Shown here piece after piece: positions 22,601 through 34,687 of a stretch of DNA of 64,000 nucleotides. Both the position numbers and the translations under genes were made by a program. The notes beneath the pieces are model-generated. The model ran no database searches. It was not told the origin of the DNA and worked only from the letters and a program-made list of their open reading frames with translations. Within the stretch, counting starts at the first letter, position 1. Every line of letters starts with the position of its first letter. The stretch covers positions 54,181,947 to 54,245,946 of the forward strand of contig CM034233.1 in the NCBI GenBank assembly GCA_019916065.1. Direction: 5' to 3'. This DNA comes from Vitellaria paradoxa. Lineage: Eukaryota > Streptophyta > Magnoliopsida > Ericales > Sapotaceae.

Positions 22601-23600
22601 TTATGCTTAATAAAATTTTTAAGTTTTGAAAACATGACCACATTTTAGATTTATAAATAAACCTTATAAAATATTAATTAATACTCAAAACCAGGTCCCA
22701 ATTAAGAAAAATCAATATTAAAAATATATAATGAATCAGATAAAGTCCAAGCGTTTACAATTATCGTTTATTATGTTGTACTATTTTGACCAATATTGTA
22801 ATGCGCAATCACAATCTTTGATTTTGACTTAACTTTTGAGTGAGTTATTTATGATTTTATTTGACCCTATATTCTCATACCATCCCTCTTGGACATGTAT
22901 TATCAGACATGATACTACCTACCCTTGAAGTGAGTGAACAATTTTCAATTACCATGTAAAATGAGAGAAAATAGTTGAATACTACATATCTTGTTCATAT
23001 CTACATTTGAAGCTTAAAAAAATTAGTGAGAATTAGTTATATTTGATAAATTTGTCTATAGTTTGATTGTATGTTTGAAGGGCATAATGGTATGATCTAT
23101 TTCCTATCTCTAATTTATATGGTTAAGTTCTTAAAAAGTTATTCATAGATAGTGCGCGTTACTTTACAGACATTCACCACTTTTACGTTTTTAGCTCATT
23201 TCAGTTATGTTTATATGTATTTATTTTGACTTATAAGGAAATGACATGCTATTTTCATAGATTTATATATTCATGGATTTGTCTTCTGAAATTTTGCATA
23301 AATCCTTCAGTCAAGTATTCAATCATCTTGTTATTTCCTTTATTTTAGTTAGTTATTCATTTTTTACGTTGATAGATTTTAATTAGTGTGCTTATGTCTT
23401 TGAGTTCTTGACTTGTATTTCACATTTATTTGGGGAAGAACAATGTTATGATTTGCTAAATTAAGAGGGAGAGTATTTCTTTGTTTTTTTTCAATTGTAT
23501 GACAAAAAGGGCAGGGTAGATAAATTATAGCAAAGAATTTCAATTGTTGGTCAATTGGTATCAGATTGTATGGTAAAACATACAATTAAACTATCCAAAA
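22601..23600. other. AT-rich intergenic DNA
   Basis: No coding region or repeat could be supported. Part of it may be the 5' portion of the LTR that ends at 25078, whose left boundary I could not place. Confidence 0.4.
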
Positions 23601-23789
23601 TGAGCATTGTTACCTAGATTTTAAGAATAAAATGATGATATTGTGAGTTTATACCATTCTCATGAAGATTTTCTCAAACTTATAGGAAAAGAGCTTAAAA
23701 GGTCAAAGAAATGAAGTATTGAAGCTTTGGTGCGAATCAAGGTCCAAACAAGAAAAGAGTGGAACATCAAAAATCTTGAAAGATGCCTA

Positions 23790-24115
23790 AAGCATGGAGT
23801 GGTACAAATAAGGGTTTGAACCATGCCTTATTCGCACCCATGTTTGAACAACAGTGGTGAATCAAGCTTTGAGTTTTAGAATTTTTCTAGGTAACAAGGC
23901 ATGGTGCGAATAATGGTTCGAAGATGCCTTGTTCGCACCCTTGTTGGAACAACAGAGGCTATCTTGACTTCAAAGTGTGAAATTTTTCTAAGGCATGAAG
24001 ACATGGTGTGAACAAGGGTTCGAACCATGCCTTGTTCGTACCCTTATTCAAACAACAGAGAGGAGCAACTTTAAAACTTCAAAATTTTGGCTAAGTATGG
24101 AAGCATGGTTTGTTC
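23790..24115 (+). repeat. Tandem hairpin repeat, about 100 bp x 3, in LTR U3
   Basis: Three copies at about 23790, 23900 and 23995 each contain GGTGCGAA...TTCGCACC-type inverted halves (for example GGTGCGAATAATGGTTCGAA, then TGCCTTGTTCGCACCC), followed by an AACAACAGAG block. The array lies directly upstream of the LTR TATA box at 24198. Confidence 0.75.
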
Positions 24116-24197
24116 AAACCATACAAGTTTCTATGGAAACTTTGTAATTTTCCATTAGATTTAAGGGTTTATGGTCATTTTAGCTAATTATTTGTAC

Positions 24198-24205
24198 TAT
24201 ATAAG
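24198..24205 (+). promoter_or_regulatory. TATA box of Athila-related solo LTR
   Basis: TATATAAG sits about 90 bp after the hairpin array and is followed by a purine-rich leader. The position fits a U3/R boundary in an LTR. Confidence 0.5.
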
Positions 24206-25078
24206 AGACGAAGACCTAAGAATTTGAGTTAGTTACACACATATATACATTTGTAGAGAGAGAAAGTGAATCTTGTTTGGTTTTCTAGAAAGTTTTACTT
24301 CTCAATTTTCCTTGTAATGATGCTTCAATTTAATTTAAGTTTTGATTTCTCTACATCTATGAGTGAGTAGTCTTCTTAGTTGGCAAATCAAGGAGAGTAT
24401 GAGTTGTATGTCGATTTTCAAGGTATTTTGAGTTTTAATATATGATTTTCTTAATAATTCTCTACGAATGATGATTACATATTTTGGATTTATTGAAATC
24501 TCTAGTTGATAATTCTAGATCTCATCTTATTTGTATAGCTTATATAGAATATATGTTAGTTTCTATGTAGAATTCTCATGTACTTTCTTGAGAATATTGT
24601 ATGTGAATTGCTAATATAGATCTTACATGTACTCTTTATAGGCTATGCATTCTAAGTATTTTATTTAGGTTTTCAATTACGAGAACTTAACTTCGTACTC
24701 AAATTATTTGATCATTGTTCTAAATTAAGCTACATTGTTTACAATTCTCCGATCTACTCTTTCAATAGAGAGTAAATTGAGTTATATTTTGTCCTTGGAA
24801 ATCCATAGAAATCTCTACTCAAATCAATTTGGTCCAAGTTGTTTTTATAATTGTTTTTAAATCAAGTTTTAACAAAAATTTTTACCATCAAAATTCAAAA
24901 ACCATCGTCAATTCATTGTGAGTTCAAAATTCCAAAAGATTTTTCCTAAGTGTTTTGTTTCAAAATCATTTGAAGTTCTTTGTGAATCGACCTGGTATTC
25001 ACCGGTTTTTTATCATGCTTACAATCGAGCACCTTGCACTTGGGGTGTAAATCAGGCTCGTAGAGACAAACACAAGCA

Positions 25079-27040
25079 ATATCTTTGATTTTATTTCATT
25101 TATATGATTAAATTTATTTTGGTGGAAAGTACTTCATTTTACAAGATATGAAGTTAAAAACTCTCATGCATAAACTTGGAATTTTAGATAGAAGAATCAA
25201 TGGTTATATTTTCTTCCTTTGGACTTTATTTAGTATTGACAATTTGTATTCCAAAAGTTTGTGTCTATATTTACACTATAGATAAAATTGAGTTTTCTTG
25301 GTTGTCAACTCCTTATTTCGAATCTCGAAGCAAATATTAAAAATTCTGTTAAAACTAGTACCACTAGTCCTGCAATGAGAGCCTCGATAGTTTCCTCCTA
25401 AAGCTAAATTTTACTTTGATTGGGATTTCTATCTTTTATTACGAGATACATATCTAATGACAAGATAAGCTAAGAAAACTTAATGGATTTTCTATTCCTA
25501 TTTTTGGGTGAATTTCCTAATTTCTTTGTTTTCCTACAATGAATGGCACTTTGATTCTTTAAAAGATTATGTAATAAGACATATATTGGTGAAGAAAATA
25601 AAGTTCTAAAATTTATATTAGGAATAAAAAAAAAAAGAAAAACACTCTTTAGAGAGTTTTAGAACTTCAAGGCGTCATATTTGTGAGATCAACTTTTTGA
25701 GAGATATTGCAGTGCTCTTCTAACAACATTGACCAAATTATTATCCAGTGGTTGAAAATTATTTGTGAACACTTGTAGGCTCCAATAAATGTCGTTTGAA
25801 TACTTGATGGGTTCTACCAAATTGATAGGTAAAGATAATTGAATGGGCATTGGTACACTATTGGACACTAACAAGTAAGAGTAGCTTTATTTATGGACAA
25901 GGACGAAAGTATTTGTTGCCAAATTGTAAACCATATAACTCTTTATTTTTTTGAAGATTATATGAGAAAACTAAGTCATTCAAATTTTTAAAATTGAATT
26001 ATGGTCAATTGTTCAATTTATATTTATTTGACTTGAGAAATAAATATAAAAAATGTCCACGCGCCCTAAAATTAACTTATCCACTTAGTTTTTAATTTGA
26101 TGGGAAATACCATTTTGGCAAATAGTATTAAAAGAAAACACTATGAAAATGATACAATATTATAAATAAGTTGTATTTTAGTGGTCTCTTTATTTTAAAA
26201 TAATATGGGGTAAGCTTAGGTTAACTCCATTTGGAGCTCTATAATTATTTATAAATTTTATAAAATTTTAATTTTTTACACAGTGTACAAAATATAAGAC
26301 TGTTACGCGTATTAATTTGTATTAACTTTTTTACATTACAAATGCACGCGTATTGTGCAATGATAATCCCACCCCCCCCCCCCCCCTTTTTCTTGTGGGC
26401 TTGAGTTCAAAATAGGGAATGTGGTGCAAAAGCTGTATAAATACATAAGTTTGCAGAAGGATGGCCCCGATAAAAGTGGCACTGATAAGGGGTTTACAAC
26501 CACTGGGATTCTTCTGTGGGCCAAAATTTTGATCCATGGGCTCTCAGTTGAGGTGAAATAACGTGTAATTATGATGTTCCCGTTTCTCTTCCAAAAGCGT
26601 TCACATCCTACTAATTTTTACACTCTCTTTCTCCGATCAAACCTTTTTACTTTTTTTTTTTCCACTGTATTACAATTTTTAATTTCCTTTTTACTTCTTT
26701 CTTATAACTCTTCTACTTGCAAGTGGTTTAACAGGATGTTTGGTTTAGCAATCAATATTTAAAAAAAATTCTAATTTTTATCACTTTTATTAATTTTTTC
26801 TAATCAAATTTCATCACGTGCTATATTTACACTTAACTTTTTTTTTCCTTTTTTGCCATCCAAATATCACATAACTATTTAATACAAGTTTACCTTCCCA
26901 TTTTTACATCTCTTGAAAGTTTGTTTAAGATTAATTTATTTGTAAGTTAAATTAAATTTAAAATTAATTTATTTTTTTAACTCTAACTTAAAATTTACCT
27001 TGATAAATTTATAAATATATATATATAATCAAGTGATTTA
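25079..27040. other. AT-rich intergenic DNA with a poly-C tract
   Basis: No gene is supported. A run of 15 C occurs at 26372-26386, next to a T run. A GGATGTTTGGTTTA phrase at 26734 resembles one at 15970 and may mark another decayed MITE, but no partner end was found. Confidence 0.5.
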
Positions 27041-27403
27041 GGTTCTGTTTGGCAAGTCTTTTCAAATTCTCATCTACTAACTACTAAACTTTTTTATTTT
27101 TAATGAAATAACTAAATTTATTCTTTTATATTTTAAATTTTTTTTCAATCATGAAGGGCAGAAATGTTAAATTAATAAAACAACTCAAAAGTTTGCTATT
27201 AAAAAGTAGTTACAAAAAAGTTAATTTTCTGTTTTTATGTTTGAAAAGGAAAAAAATAATTTTTTTGTAGTTAATTTTTTAATTTTTTGTTAATTTAATA
27301 TTTTTACTTTTCAAGATTTAAAAAAAAATTTAAAATATAAAAGAATAATTTTAATCATTTCAAAAAAGTAAGTTACTAGAAGCTAGTCTTCCTAGACAAA
27401 ACC
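27041..27403. mobile_element. Tourist-like MITE (PIF/Harbinger)
   Basis: A 363-bp element with inverted ends GGTTCTGTTTGGCAAGTC and, at the right end read backwards, GGTTTTGTCTAGGAAGAC. It is flanked by TTA on both sides (27038-27040 and 27404-27406). The whole body is palindromic: for example TTTAAAATATAAAAGAATAA at 27334-27353 mirrors 27118-27140. There is no coding sequence. The 3-bp TTA duplication and GG...TGTTTGG ends fit Tourist MITEs. Confidence 0.8.
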
Positions 27404-27521
27404 TTAAACTCGTGTTGATAAAAACTTGATTGGAATTTTCTCGAAATTGTAACACGTAAATTTGAACATATATGTTTTGAAACTTGATAGGGTAAAAGTG
27501 GAACTGCTTAATGCATCAACT

Positions 27522-28405
27522 TAGGGTGTATACAATTTGGTCAAAATTCGGTTTTCGAATCATACCAACTAACTTTAAGAAGTTTGGTTCGATTACTATT
27601 TTAACAACAGTTGGTTTGATTAATTTTTATAATAATAATGGTTATCAATTTTGGTTATGATTTTGAAATTTTAAAATCAAATAAACCGAACTAACCAAAT
27701 TAAAATAATTAATATTTAATATATATTTATATAAAATTAACTAGTTTTATCTTTTGAATATTTTTTTGAAATTCAATAGGTTTTAAAATTTTACAAAAAA
27801 ACTATTAAAGCATTGTCATATTGCTGCCTAGTACTCATTTAACAAATAATTATAATATTTGAATTTCTCATGGTTAAATATACTACCCAGGTTTTTAATA
27901 TATATAGTGATTCTTCACTCTTGTTTCTATCTAACCTCCCCTTATTTTATCTAATCTCTTTCCTTAATCAATTTGAAACATCTAAATATATATTCATTTT
28001 CTTGTCAGCCAAAGGTTCTTTTTTTTTTATTTTATTTCTTTAAATTCAAGCTGTTTCATTTTAGTTTTATTATGAATTTTATTTTCTTAGTTATGATTTA
28101 ATGGAAATATATGTTGGCTTTTGTAATTTGAAATTTAGAATTTTAATACTTTGATGACATTTTATTGAACTTATAATAAAAATTGTTATTTTACCTCAAT
28201 AATTAAATTATAGAAAATTAAATTTAAATTTATAAATCTATTTAACCGAACCGACCGTAACCAAACTGAAATAATTCGGTTCGCTTTATGTTTGATTAAT
28301 ACATATTGCTTGGTTGGTCTGGTTATCATTTTTTGTTTTTGAAAATATTCAATTCGGTTATAAAAGTTATAATTTTGGAATCATACCGACCGATACTCAT
28401 CCCTA
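27522..28405. mobile_element. hAT-like non-autonomous element
   Basis: An 884-bp element flanked by an exact 8-bp duplication, CATCAACT at 27514-27521 and 28406-28413. Its ends are TAGGGTGTAT and, inverted at the right, TAGGGATGAGTAT. Subterminal TTCGGTT and AACCGAACC phrases (27560-27580, 27680-27700, 28243-28290, 28350-28365) are common in hAT-type MITEs of eudicots. There is no transposase coding sequence. Confidence 0.8.
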
Positions 28406-28654
28406 CATCAACTTGACTTGGTTTGTTATAGCACTAACAAAACGTGCAATACTAAGATGGATAAAATAATATCTTTAAATATAAATATATATTTCTATAT
28501 TGGCCGTTTTACAAATATAATTATGTCTATATTGTCAAAGTCATGAACAAAAGACAGTGGTAGAGATGTAAGCCAATTTGGCTTAGCTAATTAATTTGGG
28601 TGAACAACCACTACTCAATTTGCGGGATTGATTGCATTTATACACTACTAGAAA

Positions 28655-29000
28655 GACCAGTATTAGCGACCGCCACAAGCGGTCGCTAAAAATGAAAAAG
28701 CGGCCGCTAAAAGTATTAGCAACGGCTTAGCGACCGCCTCAAGCAAGTCGCATTTGGGACATTGCTAAAAAGTATTAACGACCGTCAAAACAGTCGCTAA
28801 GTTTCTTGCGACCGCTGGCTAAGAAAAACGTCAAGAAATAGCGACCGCTTAGCGGTCGCTGTTACTGTGGCATGAAAATTCTTGGATTGGCACCAAGTGG
28901 CGTGAAATATTAGCAACCGCTTATAGCAGTCGCTAATACTTAATGCCCGGGTATTAGCGACCCTATTTGGTGTATTAGCAACCACTTTAAGCGGTCGCAA
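28655..29000. repeat. Left subterminal repeats of CACTA element
   Basis: Multiple copies of TTAGCGACCGC and its inverse GCGGTCGCTAA occur, some close enough to form hairpins (for example 28664-28688 and 28838-28860). Similar short subterminal repeats in En/Spm elements bind TNPA. Some copies have C-to-T type changes such as TTAGCAACC. Confidence 0.85.
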
Positions 29001-29559
29001 TAAGTGGTTAAAATTTTTTTTTTCAGTAGAATCTAATTATAAATCTCAATAATTTATTTTTACGAATCGACTTATTTAAATTATCTATTTAATAATTATT
29101 TATTATTTATTTATAATAATTATTTATTTAATATTTGCTAATTATTTATAATAACTATTATATTTTATTATTTATGTATAAATGTTTATTTCAAATTTAA
29201 TTTAATTATATTTTTATTAATTTGCCCATTGAACTAAACAATTTTTTCATAAAATCCATCAAAAAAACAAACATGGCTCCTAATTATGATTATATATATA
29301 CAAACACAATATCAAATTAGATTGCAATTAAAACAAAATTTTATTATATGTAAATGTTCAAAATACATAAACTAAAATATATATAAATGTACTGATCAAA
29401 ATATATACAAATGGATCCTAATCATCCTAATCTAGTCCAAGAGGGCCATCCGCTATCGTCCGGATCCTACAATGGAATAATAATGAAATTAGAACGTGAT
29501 AAACAGACATGAATAAATAAATTTATAAAATTTTAATGAATAATAGTAACGAAAAATAA

Positions 29560-31130
29560 AATTTTTAATTTGAGGAGGAGGAGGTGGATGGCTCTGACTC
29601 TGAAAGAGGCGCCTCTCCATCTCAGCCATCATCTCGGCCCGAAGTGATGCCTCTCGCTCGTCCGTCTGAGCTTGAAGGGTCTGGAGTAGATCCTGGTCAC
29701 GACATCTGGCGTGAGAAGATGACTCTGCTCATGCAATGGATCGATGTGGAATACCCGCGCCCCGCGTAAGCGTGTATCCATGACCATCGCATCCGACAAT
29801 GGAGAAAAATATCTTGTCCCTCTTCTCCTCGGACTCCCTCTCATCTGACAGCAACTCTTCTAAACGTGCATTAAACTACGCCTATTGCAAACAAGCCGAG
29901 ACGAAAAAAATGAGATAAGTAACTATATTATCTAAAGCAAAATTCAATTATATGTTCGTTAGACAAAATATTAAAATTAGTTACCTATATGGCCTGAACC
30001 TCCGGCAAATCAGTACGTCGAGTCACCAACCACATGGACATTCGATCTATCCTCAGGCCTCCCTCTGTCCTCTGTTGAAAGGTAATTTATGTTAATAAAT
30101 TAATATCATTAAATATGAAAATAAAAGAGTCGCTATTGACGTGGTAAGCTAACGTTTTTATCTCGTGGCAAACCTGAGAAAAGTGTTGAGTCCCTTCTTT
30201 GTGGCCCGAGCCCTGCATTCCTCGATTTCGCGAGTTCCTCTAGGCCTCCGCCTATTTTAAGCTTTTCTCAATTAGTTTTTATAATTTACGCTTTATAATA
30301 TCAAAACTTAAGAAAAAAAAATCAACTCGCAATCTACTCACCTGTGCCTCGGGACTGGACCAATACCTGACAAGCTCAGCCCACTGGTGGGAAAGAACGC
30401 CCGGTGGGACCCGCTAAAGGATGTCAGGGCCATTCTCATGACCCTTCCAGTATTTATCTTTAATCTTATTTTTATGATCCTTCCACATCTTCCGACACTT
30501 GGCGAACATAATGTCCCCGAAGTCTGGAGGAACGTCAACTACATTGGCCTAAAAATTACAAATTGTAGAATATTATTTATGTTACAAATTTCAACAGATA
30601 AACCACGTACAAATAAAATTGAAAATTTTAATACCTGCACCTTGGTCCATAGACCCTCGAACGTAGAATCTGCGAAACGATCCCACTCGAGGGTGGTCAA
30701 CGGGATCTGATCGGATTCCGGACCAAATGTCTAAGCTGTGAAATCAAAGACCGTCCATCCTTCCCCACCGGATGGGGCGTGTCATCCCACTAAACGGTCA
30801 TCCACTGAGAACCGCAATTCCACTGCGGCAATCCCTTCGAGAGCCCTCTGCCAGAGCTCAAAAGCCTGCTTGAAGTAGGGGAATCTGTTTCAAACAAATT
30901 GTTACGTGATAAGTCTATACGGAACATAACCACTGTTGTTGGATAAGATAAAATATGAAACTGACGAAATTTACCTCCCTCTGTATAACCAGACACTGAA
31001 GGACGCGCGGACATGAAGGTGATGGTGGGACAGCATCTGCTGAGCTACTGCCGCCACAGGATAGGCCAAGGCGCTTAGCCATCGTCCTAGGACCAGTCCT
31101 CTTCCTAGAGCATTCGAACATGGCTCCCTA
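29560..31130 (-). pseudogene. TNPA-like En/Spm plant transposase gene, multi-exon
   Basis: Minus-strand gene downstream of TNP2. The N-terminal exon (31121-30790) is proline- and serine-rich. The core exon at 30538-30341 reads VDVPPDFGDIMFAKCRKMWK, then DHKNKIKDKYWKGHENGP and, after a frame change, an HQWAELVRYWSSPEAQ block. This matches the plant transposase (Ptta/En/Spm) family. The next exon, near 30253-30174, reads RNRGMQGSGHKEGTQHFSQ, the conserved GT.SF-type block. The last part (29890-29560) is a charged helix ending in a Pro run. Canonical splice borders are visible: CAG|GTGAGT at 30341, CAG|GTTTGC at 30174, CAG|GTATT near 30633, with AG acceptors. An in-frame TAG in the RNRG exon and the frameshift make it a pseudogene. 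TNPA binds subterminal repeats in characterised En/Spm elements. Confidence 0.78.
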
Positions 31131-31239
31131 ACTGTTCACAATTTAGATTTATTACAATTTCAAATACAAAGAAAACTAAATGTGAAATCTCATTTGTTCA
31201 GATAAAAAAGTACACAACCCTGTATTAGGTATGTAAATC

Positions 31240-34200
31240 AACCGTATCTCCTTCGACCGTGTCCCTAACCCAATTAACATCTTCATCACGTTGGACGATT
31301 GCATCTTCATCAAGAGCTTGTTGGGCGAATTGATCAATATTTGGCTCATCGCAGTCGATCTGATACACTCCCCTTCTTGACATTTTAACTACAATTTGCC
31401 AGTTGGGATCGGCTCAATCACCAATATAGTAAACTTGCTCTGCCATGGATGCCAGTATGTACGGTTCAACTTCTATTCGTCCATCCCGGTGTAACAAATT
31501 GTTGAAATTAACCAATTTAAATTGGTACTTATCAGTTTTAACCCCGCGAATTGGATCAGCCCAGATACACTTGAATAGTAAATATCTCAGATCGCGATTA
31601 TAAACGATTTCAATAATGTCATTCTGTTGGCCCTAATAGTAACCATCGTCAACAGATGGACAACCGATACCACTATTTTGTGTAGCTTACCTATCATCCA
31701 CTTCCTTGATGCAAAATCGAAACCCATTGATGTCATAAGTTGTGTAACGTCGGGCTGTCGTGTAAGGACCATCAGCCAACTGATTTATTTCATCGGTCAA
31801 AGTAGAATCGGTAGTACTTCGTAAATTGTATACATATAGAATGTAAATTATAATGAATTAATTAAACCCAAATTCATTGTGATGTGAAAAACATATAAAA
31901 GTATATGAAAATATTTAACACGTACGTAGTTCTTAAACCAGTCATGAAAACATTGATAATGGGACATTCGAATTTGATTGTCTATTGCACGAGGCATGTT
32001 CCGTTTTAGCTCGTTTTTGTGTCTCCTGTAATACAAATCAAATTAGATTGAGAATAAACACGATTTTTATTACAAATATTGTGCAATTAACTTTCTCTAT
32101 TACAAAAACATGACTTACTAGGTCAATGGCACAACTGATTGCATGTTGAAGAGCACGAACCGATGAGTTTGGATCCACTCGATGTGGTTGAGATCAAATG
32201 ACGTGCCTTCCCCAATAGGGCCTTCATTTATCCGCTCTGGCCTGCTAAACTTTGTTTGGACATCATTGTTTAGATATGTAGCACAAAAATTGATGCACTC
32301 ATCCATCAAATATCCTTTGGCTATGGATGCCTCCGATCGAGCTTTGTTCCGCACATACTTTTTCAATGTGTTCATATACCGCTCGATCGATACATCCACC
32401 TAAATTGGACAGGGCCATCAAGCCGGGCTTCTTCAGTTAGGTGTATGGTCAAGTGAACTATGACATCAAAAAATATTAGTGGAAAATTTTTCTCCAGATG
32501 ACACAGTGTCAAAGCAATCCTGTCCTGCAGACCCTTCAAATCTTCTGTACGAATTACTTTGTAACACAACTGCCTGAAGAAGTTACTAAACTCGATTAAC
32601 AGCTGCACAACATTAATAGGCAAACAATTCCTTACTACTAGAGGCAGCAACTGTTGAAGCAGGACGTGGTTGTCATGACTTTTCAAACCCTGTAACGTCC
32701 GTTTGCTCATGTTCACTCGTTTCGAAATATTCGAGCAATATCCATCAGGTACCTTCACGTCTTTCAGAATTAACAAGAACGCATCCTTCTCCTCCTTGCT
32801 CATTGTGTACTGTGCAGGTGGCATATATGCCCTGTTGGACTCTCCCGCTTGTAAGTGCAATGGAGTTCTCAGTCCCATCTCCTGCAAATCACGTCGAGCA
32901 TTAGCATTATCCTCTGATTTTCCCTTAACACCAAGGATCGTCCACAACATATTATCGCAAACATTCTTCTCAATGTGCATGACATCCAAGTTATGCCTGA
33001 GTAAGTTGTCTTTCCAATAGGGCAGCTCATAAAAAATACTTTTCTTCTTCCAATTATGGGTTCGATTCCTATTTGCACCAGAAATAGATGGCAGCAGGGG
33101 GGCTAACAGATCTTGAAAGTCATATATTGTTCGTATTTGCTCCCGCTCCATCTGGGCCAGCAAATCAACCCCTATCATTGCTCATGGTGCCGGACCGAAC
33201 TCCCGAGTGCTGTCAAACGAGACTCTATCCTTCCTAAACCTATGCAACGGAGGTAGGAAGCGTCTATGACCCATGTACGCCCACTTTCTACCATATTTTA
33301 GCCAAGTTGACTTCTTGTTCTGATTACAACAAAGACATGCGAACTCTTATTTCGTGCTCCAACCAGATAAGTTAGTGTACGCAGGGAAGTCGTTAATTGT
33401 CCATAGTAATGCTGCTCATAGTTTAAACATTTCATTTCTTGTTGAGTCAAACTTCATCACACCATCAGCCCATAATTCATTAAGTTCTTCAATCAATGGT
33501 TGCATATAAACGTCTATTTTATCCCCAGGACCTTTAGGTCCGTCAATCAATGTTGATAGGATGATAAAAGGTTGCCTCATGCACAGCCAATGTGGAAGAT
33601 CATATGGAACTAACATTATAGGCCACGTACAGTGAGTTGCCGCAGTCATGCCTGAAAATGGGTTAAATCCATCAGCAGCCAAACCAAGCTGCACATTGCG
33701 AGAATCAGCAGCAAATTCAGGGTGTCTTTGATCAAAATCCTTCCACGCCGGAGACTTTGCTGGATGGGATAAGTTCTCGTCCTCCCCGCTGTTCTCGGCA
33801 TACCATGTCATTAGTTTAGAGATCTTGGATGACATGAAAAATCTCTTCAGTCGTGGCTTAAGTGGGAAATAGCGCATTTGCTTTGCAACCACAAGCTTAC
33901 CACGGTTTAAAATACCCAAACGATTCTGCCGAGTTTGGGTAGTACCAACATTCTTCCACCTTTAAACCCCACACACGGTACACGTATCGAGGTTGCCATT
34001 CTTATTCCGAAACAACATGTAACTATTGGGATATGCATCTAGAGTTTGGTATGTGAATCCCAAATTCTCAGTTAACTTGCATGCCTGGTAGTACGAATCA
34101 GCAAGCTTAACTCCCGCTGGTAAAACCCTATGGAGCAACTGCAAAAACATGTCAAACAACGTATCCGACTAGTGATTCAATGCCTTCAAATGTAACAGCT

Positions 34201-34687
34201 CAACGATGAATGACAATTTACTGAATTCCTGACATCCAAGATATAATTCTGTCTGCACATTATTGAGTATTTCAAAATATCTCAATGACTCATCATCCGC
34301 ACCCGAGCGGGGACTAGTTCTACCCATCAGATTAATACCAGCACCACTATCTTCATGTGTCAATCCACACGCGATATCAGCTAACATTGCGAGCATTGGA
34401 TCAGCTTCCTCTGTAGCCTCGACCTCCACCTCAACGGTTTCATCCGGACGAGAGGGGGTATACTTTTCCCCATGGAGAGTCCAATATTTATACTGCTTTA
34501 AGAACCCATTATGGATCAGATGCTCCCTGACAACCTCCCATTTATAGTAATACCAATTAGCACACTTTCTGCAGGGACAACTAATGTACTCACTGGGAAA
34601 CCCATTGGTGAATACAATAAACTGATTAATCCCCTCCATATACTCCGTGGACATCCTGTTCGGTAAATCAATCCAACTCTTGTCCAT
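31240..34687 (-). pseudogene. TNP2-like CACTA transposase (broken)
   Basis: TNP2 is the catalytic transposase of CACTA elements. The start at 34687 (MDKSWIDLPNRMSTEYMEGI) is the usual beginning of the transposase-associated domain, with its CPCRKCAN Cys motif. One frame runs from there to 32372 with five in-frame stops: TAG at 34169-34171, TAA at 33962-33964, TGA near 33416, TAA near 33340 and TGA near 33184. Domain blocks: SDTLFDMFLQLLHRV, PNSYMLFRNK, RYFPLKPRLKRFF, RNVQLGLAADGFNPF, ALLWTINDFPAY, YMGHRRFLPP, LDVMHIEKNVCDN and DGPVQFRWMY (the DUF4218 part). A one-base frameshift near 32390 moves to 32399-32118 (IERYMNTLKKYVRNKAR). A DUF4216-like tail follows at 32036-31240, with an intron starting GTACGT at about 31925. 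Clearly homologous but inactive. Confidence 0.92.

Larger units (their letters stand above)
23600..25078 (+). repeat. Solo LTR-like sequence, Athila-related
   Basis: The right end at 24970-25078 (ATCGACCTGGTATTCACCGG, then CACCTTGCACTTGGGG, ending GACAAACACAAGCA) parallels the end of the Athila LTRs in this window (ATGACCTGGTTCTTACC, CCTTGCACTTGGG, ending AAACACAAGCA). A TATA box sits at 24198-24205. No PBS or internal region follows 25078, so this looks like a solo LTR. The left boundary is uncertain and no TSD was found. Confidence 0.5.

Noticed and set aside
23790..24115. CRISPR-like array of short repeats
   Set aside because: Only three ~100-bp units with diverged, non-unique spacers, inside an LTR in plant DNA, and no cas genes.
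22984..25083. ATATCT as a target duplication for the Athila-related solo LTR
   Set aside because: The match at 22984 is out of register by one base with a TG start and is common in AT-rich DNA, so it is not used as evidence.
29584..29769. Plus-strand open stretch MDGSDSERGASPSQ...
   Set aside because: It is antisense to the last exon of the TNPA-like gene, whose minus-strand reading fits the family. A GC-rich exon gives open frames on both strands.
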